From Halomonas sp. M4R1S46 (GTDB lineage Bacteria > Pseudomonadota > Gammaproteobacteria > Pseudomonadales > Halomonadaceae): DNA of 64,000 bases. The stretch is from contig NZ_CP107008.1 in NCBI RefSeq assembly GCF_025725685.1, positions 2,294,001 through 2,358,000 of the forward strand, written 5' to 3'. Positions 57,271 through 64,000 of the stretch are shown in pieces; the first letter of the stretch is position 1; every line of letters begins with the position of its first letter. The notes under the pieces were generated by a model. That model saw only the letters and a program-made list of their open reading frames with translations, searched no databases and was not told where the DNA came from. The position numbers were made by a program, and so were the translations under genes.

Positions 57271-59085
57271 CTACCCGTGAGGACCGGTGACCAGCCCTGA
57301 CAGCAAGCGCTCGATGTCCGGCGCCGGCATGGGACGATAGAAGTAATAGCCTTGCACCAGATCACAGTGCATCTCGCGGATCAGGGTCAGCTGCTCGGCG
57401 TTCTCCACCCCCTCGGCGACCACCTCGAGTCCCAGGCGATGACCGATGAACACCGCCGCCTCCATAATGGCGCGATCCTCGGGTTGACCGGGGGCATCAC
57501 GCACGAAGCTGCGATCGATCTTCAGTGCCGTCAGCGGAAAGAGCTTGAGATAGCTCAGCGAGGAGTAGCCGGTACCGAAGTCATCGATGGCGATCCGCAC
57601 GCCGCGATGGTAGAGGCGCCGCAGCCCCTCCAGGATCTGGTGGTCGGCATCGATCAACACGTTCTCGGTCAGCTCGATGCCGATATCGCCCGGCGCCAGG
57701 CCATGGGCCTGCACGCACGCCTCGAAACGCTCCAGGGTATCCGGCCGGGCGAGCTGGGAGCCCGAGAGGTTGATATCGATGCGCGACTCGAGGTATCCCG
57801 CGGCGCGCCAGGCCGCCTGTTGACGACAGGCCTCCTCGACCACCCAGTCCCCGAGGCGGTGAATCAACCCCGACTGCTCCGCCAGGGGGATGAACTCCGC
57901 CGGCGACACCGGGGCACCCTCCGCCGGCAGCCAGCGCAACAGCGCCTCGAGATTCTCGATGCGTCCACTGACGGCCGAGACCTGGGGCTGATAGCACAGG
58001 CTCAGCTCGCCCCGATCGACGGCCTTTTCCAGCCGCTCCACCAAGTCAAGCTGATGGACCAGCTCATCGTGCAACCGCTGGTGGAAGAACTGCAGTCCGC
58101 CCCGCCCCTCGAGCTTGGCGTGGTTCTTGGCGACGTCGGCGTTACGGATCAGGTCGCGGGCCGTGACCCCATTCTCGGGAAACAGGCCGATCCCCAGGCT
58201 GGCCGTCACCATGCGCTCACCGCCCCCGAGACTGAAGGGCCGCTGAAAGACGCCCTTCACCTTGCGCACCAGCCGCAGGACATCGTCGTGAAACTCGATC
58301 CCCGGGAACGCCAGCACGAATTCATCGCTCGAGACCCGGGACATCAGATCCGTCCCGCGTTGCTCCTGGCGAAGCCGGTGGGCCAGCTCCACCAGCAGCT
58401 GGTCGCCCTGGGCATACCCCAGGGCGTCGTTGATCTCGACGAAGCGGTCGATATCGAGGTAGAGCAATGCCGCGCCGATGCCCCGCCGCCGGCATTCCTC
58501 GAGCAGGGCATCCAGCTCGATCTCGAAGGTTTGGCGATTGGGCAGCTGGGTCAGGCTGTCGAAACGGGTCGCGAAGGCCAGGTCGCGATGGGCACGCTTC
58601 TGGTCCGAGAGATCCACATCCACGCAAAACATCAAGGGCGATTCGGTGTGCTCCCCCAGCATCACGTGGTGCGAGAACACCGGGACCAGTTCGCCGCTGC
58701 GATGCAGCAGCTCGAGCTCCCCCGCCGGAATCTCCTGGCCCTCCTGGATCCAGGCCCGATGGGCCCGAATCACCGCCTCCCGCATGGGAGGCGGAATGAT
58801 CAGGTGCTCCAGCAGCTGTCCTTCCGCCTCCTCCGCCCGATAGCCATAGAGTCGCGTGCTGGCCTCGTTCCAGTAGATGACTCGCCGGTCCCGGTCATAG
58901 CCCTGCACGGCCACCTTGGGCAGGCTCTCCAGCAGGGCACGAAAGCGCTGCTCGCTCTCCAGGTACTGGCGACGCACCACGGCGACGTCCTCGCCGCCCC
59001 CGTCGTCCGGGAGTGGCGAGGCCTGCCGGCCGGGGCTCACCCCTTGTACCAACCACCGCCAGAGGCGGGACACAGCACCGATCAT
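57271..59085 (-). CDS. PAS-GGDEF-EAL protein, likely c-di-GMP phosphodiesterase
   Basis: This protein of about 604 aa has a PAS domain (about residues 45-160, with YDRDRRVIYWNEASTRLYGYRAEE), a GGDEF domain and a C-terminal EAL domain. The cyclase motif reads SSDEF (SRVSSDEFVLAF), so synthase activity is probably lost. The EAL side keeps its catalytic motifs NLEALLRW, GIELTENVL, DDFGTGYSSLSYLK, KIDRSFV and EGVE, so it should degrade c-di-GMP, with the degenerate GGDEF possibly sensing GTP. ATG 59085 is used; a GTG lies one codon earlier. Confidence 0.92.
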   Translation of the reverse strand: MIGAVSRLWRWLVQGVSPGRQASPLPDDGGGEDVAVVRRQYLESEQRFRALLESLPKVAVQGYDRDRRVIYWNEASTRLYGYRAEEAEGQLLEHLIIPPPMREAVIRAHRAWIQEGQEIPAGELELLHRSGELVPVFSHHVMLGEHTESPLMFCVDVDLSDQKRAHRDLAFATRFDSLTQLPNRQTFEIELDALLEECRRRGIGAALLYLDIDRFVEINDALGYAQGDQLLVELAHRLRQEQRGTDLMSRVSSDEFVLAFPGIEFHDDVLRLVRKVKGVFQRPFSLGGGERMVTASLGIGLFPENGVTARDLIRNADVAKNHAKLEGRGGLQFFHQRLHDELVHQLDLVERLEKAVDRGELSLCYQPQVSAVSGRIENLEALLRWLPAEGAPVSPAEFIPLAEQSGLIHRLGDWVVEEACRQQAAWRAAGYLESRIDINLSGSQLARPDTLERFEACVQAHGLAPGDIGIELTENVLIDADHQILEGLRRLYHRGVRIAIDDFGTGYSSLSYLKLFPLTALKIDRSFVRDAPGQPEDRAIMEAAVFIGHRLGLEVVAEGVENAEQLTLIREMHCDLVQGYYFYRPMPAPDIERLLSGLVTGPHG

Positions 59086-59374
59086 CACACTTCTCGGTAG
59101 CGGGCGATGAAATCCACTCAGACGTTCTCATGATAGGGCACGTCTCGATTATCACACTTTTCGCTTATTTTTTGCACGGCATCGCCTCGATCTGCCCCTC
59201 GCCACCGCCGATGATCCCGGCCATGGCGCCTCTCGCCCTTGGATGCCCCAGGAGAATACGCCACAGAAACACTTATTGACATTTAGAAACAATTCTTCTC
59301 CTGTCCTTATTGTTGGCTGATTTTTTTAGTCAACGAACGGGCAATAACGCCCAGGACTCACAGGAGAACGACTC

Positions 59375-60172
59375 ATGAAACTCGACACACTCAAATATGG
59401 CTTCGACCGTACCACCATGCCAATCGACCCCCTCGCCGACTACTGGTCGCCAGGCGTCAGCGAGGACCTCAGCCGGCAGCATTGGGCCTTGACGCGGGTC
59501 GGCTCGCGGGTGGACCTGGAAGCCTGGCAGGGCTTCACCACGGACCTGCCGCGTGATCCCTATGTCAATCAGCGCTGGAAGCGCATGGCGTGGCTCGCCA
59601 TCGACGACCAGAACGGCGTCCAGACCCTGGGCCCCTGCCCCATGGCACAGGGCGGCGCCTTCAATGATGCCGAGAGCATGGCCGACAGGCTGCGGTATTA
59701 CGCGCCGCTGCAGGAGGCGTTTCTGCAACGCCCCGATGTCAGGGCCTTCGTGCGCGCCTGGGCGCGACTCTGGAACATCCAGCCCAATGAACCGATCCTC
59801 TTCCAGATCAACGGCGTACGCGGTGAGACGGCCCTCGATCCGCTGCAGGGCCAGGGCATCCATGCCGATGGCTGCAACGCGCTGAGCATCATGGTGTTGA
59901 CCCGGCACAACGTCACGGGGGGCCGCAACCGGCTGTATGCCGACAAGGCCGGCACCCGGCAGCTCGCCGACATGTCTCTCACCCCGGGGGATGTGCTGCA
60001 CCTGCGCGACGACAAGCTCTTCCACAGCGTGGACACCATCACCGCGGAAGAGCCGTCGGCGTCCTTCGAGCGCTTCATCATCATCATCAACTCGCGCTTC
60101 GTCGACCCCTTCCAGAACCGTATCCTGCGCCGCCACTTCCCGGAGGCCATCCTCCACGGCGCTGGCCGCTGA
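59375..60172 (+). CDS. 2-Oxoglutarate/Fe(II) dioxygenase, PF10014 (IDO-like) family
   Basis: This 265-aa soluble enzyme has the 2OG-Fe dioxygenase signature of the L-isoleucine-4-hydroxylase-like family: GQGIHADGCNALSIMVLTRHNVTGG with the H-x-D iron pair, GDVLHLRDDKLFHSVDTI with the distal His, and a C-terminal RFIIIINSRF strand with an Arg that could bind 2OG. The N-terminal region is family-like but less conserved. Substrate unknown; a free amino acid is the best guess. It is not in an operon. caggag lies before the start. Confidence 0.82.
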   Translation: MKLDTLKYGFDRTTMPIDPLADYWSPGVSEDLSRQHWALTRVGSRVDLEAWQGFTTDLPRDPYVNQRWKRMAWLAIDDQNGVQTLGPCPMAQGGAFNDAESMADRLRYYAPLQEAFLQRPDVRAFVRAWARLWNIQPNEPILFQINGVRGETALDPLQGQGIHADGCNALSIMVLTRHNVTGGRNRLYADKAGTRQLADMSLTPGDVLHLRDDKLFHSVDTITAEEPSASFERFIIIINSRFVDPFQNRILRRHFPEAILHGAGR

Positions 60173-60221
60173 GGTCCCCGGCGCCGGTCCCGTCAGCCTG
60201 GCCTGATGGCCAGGCATGAAA

Positions 60222-60250
60222 AACACCCCCTGCCAGCGGCCGGGGGTGTT
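60222..60250 (-). terminator. Rho-independent terminator for yceI
   Basis: aacaccccc and gggggtgtt form a 9-bp stem with an 11-nt loop; on the minus strand it is followed by tttttc. It lies 28 bp past the yceI stop and may also work weakly for the dioxygenase gene on the other strand. Confidence 0.82.
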
Positions 60251-60278
60251 CTGGTTCGGGCGACGCCTGATCGGTGTG

Positions 60279-60866
60279 TTACTGGCGAATGCCCTCGAAG
60301 GTCACGTAGAGCTCGAGTTCCTGCATCGGCTCGGGGAAGCTGGACATGTCGATGCCATAATCGGCCAGGGCCAGGGTCGTCGAGCCCTCGAAGCCGGCCC
60401 GATAGTTGCCCCAGGGGTCCTCACCCTCGCCCAGCAGCGTCACCGGCATCTCGATGGCCCGGGTCTCGCCGTGCAGGGTCAGCTCGCCGCTCAGCACGCC
60501 CTGGTCCTCGCCGGTCGCCTCGAAGCCGGTGGAGGTGAAGCTGGCGGTCGGGTACTCCGCGACGTCGAGGAAGTCGTCGCTCTTGATGTGCTTGTCGCGC
60601 TCCGCGTGGTTGGTGGTCAGGCTCGCCACGTCCACCTCGAGGTTGGCGGAAGAGGCCGCCAGATCGTCCGGGTCATAGCTGAACTGGCCGGAGAAGTCCT
60701 CGAAGCTGCCCAGGATATAGGAAAAGCCGAGGTGGCTGATCTTGAACTGGATGAAGGCATGCTGGCCCTCTTCGGTATCGATCACGTAGTCGGCGGCCTG
60801 GGCCTGGGCAAGCGGCACGAGGGCGGTGGTGGCCAGGATGGCCGCCAGGGCGTTCTTCTTGAACAT
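60279..60866 (-). CDS. yceI: YceI-family periplasmic protein
   Basis: This 195-aa protein has a signal peptide (ALAAILATTALVPLAQAQA) and the YceI lipocalin-like fold: YVIDTEEGQHAFIQFKISHLGFSYILGSFEDFSG, KHIKSDDFLDVAEYPTASF and ELTLHGETRAIEMPV. YceI proteins bind polyisoprenoids such as ubiquinone-8. It is downstream of a cytochrome b561 gene by 21 bp, a common pairing that hints at redox or quinone function at the membrane. Confidence 0.93.
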   Translation of the reverse strand: MFKKNALAAILATTALVPLAQAQAADYVIDTEEGQHAFIQFKISHLGFSYILGSFEDFSGQFSYDPDDLAASSANLEVDVASLTTNHAERDKHIKSDDFLDVAEYPTASFTSTGFEATGEDQGVLSGELTLHGETRAIEMPVTLLGEGEDPWGNYRAGFEGSTTLALADYGIDMSSFPEPMQELELYVTFEGIRQ

Positions 60867-60887
60867 CGCTGTCTCCTTGGAGGTGAC

Positions 60888-61457
60888 TCAGGGGTGTGGC
60901 GTCCCGCCGCGACGGGCATGACGCGGATGAAGCATGCGGACCAGGGTGTCGTGGCGATCCCGGTAATGGTGCTTGATGGCGGCCAGGGCATGGCCCGCGG
61001 CCAGGCCCATCATGGCCAGGGCGCCGTACCAGTGGACGGTGCCGGCCAGGGACGCCTGGTTGGGCAGGTCGCTGACCAGCGCCGGCACCGTGAACCAGCC
61101 GAAGACGCTGATGCCGTCGCCCTCGGCGGTGGAAATCAGGTAGCCGCTGATCAGCACCAGCAGCATCAGCGCGTAGAGCGCCACGTGCCCCAGGTGCGCG
61201 GTGAGGCGTTCCAGGCGGGGGCCGGGCAACACCGGTGCCGGCTGGGGAAGCCGCCAGGCCAGCCGCGCGAGGGTCGCGGCCAGCAGCAGCATACCCAGCG
61301 AACGGTGCCACCAGGGCGCCAGGTTGTACCAGCTGTCGTAGTAGCCGAGCCCGGTCATCCACCAGCCCAGCACGAAGAGCCCGACGAAGGCCAGCGCACT
61401 CAGCCAGTGCAGCAGGATGCTGACCAGCCCCCAGCCGGAAGTCGAGTTACGCCACAT
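60888..61457 (-). CDS. cybB: Cytochrome b561
   Basis: This 189-aa membrane protein has four helices and histidines placed to hold two b-type hemes: SILLHWLSALAFVGLFVLGW, APWWHRSLGMLLLAATLARLAWRL, LTAHLGHVALYALMLLVLISGYLISTA and GALAMMGLAAGHALAAIKHHY. Family members shuttle electrons to or from quinone or superoxide. It is the first gene of a two-gene operon with yceI. Confidence 0.93.
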   Translation of the reverse strand: MWRNSTSGWGLVSILLHWLSALAFVGLFVLGWWMTGLGYYDSWYNLAPWWHRSLGMLLLAATLARLAWRLPQPAPVLPGPRLERLTAHLGHVALYALMLLVLISGYLISTAEGDGISVFGWFTVPALVSDLPNQASLAGTVHWYGALAMMGLAAGHALAAIKHHYRDRHDTLVRMLHPRHARRGGTPHP

Positions 61458-61591
61458 GAGCGACTCCTGATCATCGCGAATCGAGACGACAGGCTACCCG
61501 ACCGGACCGGCCGAATCCGCTGAAAAAAGATGAAAGTTTCGTTCGGAATTTCCACATGCCGCCCGGACGGACGGCATGTGAAGCAGGAGGA

Positions 61592-62788
61592 TCAGGCCAG
61601 GGCATCGAGCCCGCGGGACAGGTCCGCCTGGAGATCGGCGAGGTCCTCGAGCCCGACGGCCACGCGGATCAGCCCCTCGCGGATGCCGGCGGCGGCCTTC
61701 TGGTCGTCGGAGAGACGACCGTGGGTGGTGGTCCCGGGATGGGTGATGGTGCTCTTCACGTCGCCCAGGTTGCCGGTGATCGACAGCAGCCGGGTCGCAT
61801 CGATCACCGACCAGGCGCCCTCGCGGCCCCCCTTGACCTCGACGCCGAGCACGGCGCCGAAGTCGCGCTGCTGGCGCGCCGCCAGGGGGTGCTGGGGATG
61901 GCTGGCCAGGCCGCTGTAGTGGACCCGCTCCACCGCCGGGTGGACCTCGAGCCATTCGGCCAGCTGGCGGGCATTGGCGCAATGGGCCTTCATCCGCAGG
62001 CCGAGGGTCTCCAGGCCCTTGGTGAAGATCCAGGCATTGAACGGGCTCAGGCAGGGCCCGCAGGTGCGCACCACGCCGTACACCTCCTCGAGCAGCTTGT
62101 CGGGCCCCACCACGGCGCCCCCCACCGCACGTCCCTGACCGTCCAGGTACTTGGTGGCGGAATGGATCACCAGGTCCGCCCCCAGGGCCAGCGGCTGCTG
62201 CAGGGCGGGAGTCAGGAAGCAGTTGTCGATGGCCAGCCAGGCCCCATGGCGACGGGCGATCTCGGCCAGCGCCGCGATATCGACCACCTCGGAGAGCGGA
62301 TTGGACGGGGTCTCGGCGAACAGCAGCCTGGTCGCCGGCGTCACCGCCGCCTCCCAGGCCTCGAGGTTCGAGAGCTCCACATAGCGGATGGTGATGCCCA
62401 ACTTGCTCAGATACTTGTCGAACAGGCTCACCGTGGAGCCGAACAGCGAGCGCGAGGCGACGATCTCGTCGCCGGCCTGCAGCAACGCCAGTGCCGAGGC
62501 GAGGATCGCCGACATCCCGGAGCTGGTCGCCACGCAACGCTCGCCGCCTTCCAGAGCGGCCAGACGCTGCTCGAAGGTGCGCACCGTGGGGTTGGTGAAC
62601 CGGGAATAGATGTTGCCCGGTTCCTGGCCGCCGAACTTGCGCGCCGCCTCGGCGGCACTCTCGTAGACGAAGCTCGAGGTCGGGAAGATCGGCTCGCCGT
62701 GCTCCTGCTCGCCGGTCCGCTGGTGCCCGGTACGGATCGCCCGCGTGTCGAGGCCCCAGGCGTCCGCCGGATTGGATTCGTCGTGCAT
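61592..62788 (-). CDS. metZ: O-succinylhomoserine sulfhydrylase
   Basis: PLP enzyme making homocysteine directly from O-succinylhomoserine and sulfide in methionine synthesis. This 398-aa protein of the Cys/Met metabolism family has FPTSSFVYESAAEAARKFGG, YSRFTNPTVRTFEQRLAALEG, ATSSGMSAILASALAL, AIDNCFLTPALQQPLALGADLVIHSATKYLDGQGR (with the PLP lysine) and STITHPGTTTHGRL. Assigned as MetZ rather than MetB because of its purF neighbourhood and sequence style. It follows purF by 10 bp. Confidence 0.93.
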   Translation of the reverse strand: MHDESNPADAWGLDTRAIRTGHQRTGEQEHGEPIFPTSSFVYESAAEAARKFGGQEPGNIYSRFTNPTVRTFEQRLAALEGGERCVATSSGMSAILASALALLQAGDEIVASRSLFGSTVSLFDKYLSKLGITIRYVELSNLEAWEAAVTPATRLLFAETPSNPLSEVVDIAALAEIARRHGAWLAIDNCFLTPALQQPLALGADLVIHSATKYLDGQGRAVGGAVVGPDKLLEEVYGVVRTCGPCLSPFNAWIFTKGLETLGLRMKAHCANARQLAEWLEVHPAVERVHYSGLASHPQHPLAARQQRDFGAVLGVEVKGGREGAWSVIDATRLLSITGNLGDVKSTITHPGTTTHGRLSDDQKAAAGIREGLIRVAVGLEDLADLQADLSRGLDALA

Positions 62789-62798
62789 GAGGCCTCCC

Positions 62799-64000
<1,202 letters not shown>

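Overview
The window is very GC-rich and densely packed with genes. Gene content and order point to a gammaproteobacterium, most likely a halophilic Halomonadaceae (Halomonas-like) chromosome: hda-perM-purM-purN, metZ next to purF, a phhA-phhB-aminotransferase operon beside a TyrR/PhhR-type regulator, a TctABC transporter with its own TctDE two-component system, and acidic low-complexity tails on exported proteins. The genus is inferred from overall resemblance; no rRNA or tRNA gene was seen.

Layout. 1-4.7 kb is an insertion-sequence pile-up: an IS481-family element split by a complete IS66-family element (8-bp target duplication still visible), then an IS110/IS1111-family element next to a partial copy of a dispersed repeat. 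4.8-17 kb carries a P1B metal ATPase and then mostly housekeeping genes (hda, perM, purMN, dcd, apbC/mrp, yihY, lapA, a phospholipase-D-like protein) plus a membrane-anchored coiled-coil protein. 17.2-23.1 kb is a complete urease operon, ureDABCEFG and a small histidine-containing membrane protein, behind a convincing sigma-54 promoter with NtrC-like sites. 23.4-30.3 kb holds a tripartite tricarboxylate transporter (tctCBA) divergent from a coupled regulatory operon: a short IclR regulator, TctD, TctE and a periplasmic binding protein. 30.3-37.9 kb contains rlpA, a SUMT, a sodium-dependent symporter, hppD, a thiamine-binding-like protein, cfa with a duplicated 3' end, and a diguanylate cyclase.

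37.9-46.1 kb is the most interesting part: a tightly overlapping four-gene operon of kleisin (MukF/JetA-like), MukE/JetB-like subunit, a very large SMC ATPase (MukB/JetC-like, 1,629 aa) and a DUF3322/DUF2220 Toprim protein (JetD/MksG-like). This is the architecture of Wadjet (JetABCD/MksFEBG) anti-plasmid condensin systems, here with an oversized SMC whose Walker B motif reads D-G rather than D-E. A RecQ helicase is transcribed divergently from the same 113-bp region.

48.2-53.1 kb is the aromatic amino-acid module: a TyrR/PhhR regulator divergent from phhA-phhB-aminotransferase. TyrR-type palindromes lie in this intergenic region and again upstream of hppD, which links phenylalanine to tyrosine to hydroxyphenylpyruvate catabolism under one regulator. 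The remainder has a secreted repetitive protein, dadA, a MATE exporter, a full copy of the dispersed repeat, a GGDEF-EAL protein with a degenerate cyclase motif, an orphan 2-oxoglutarate dioxygenase, yceI with cytochrome b561, metZ, and purF running off the end.
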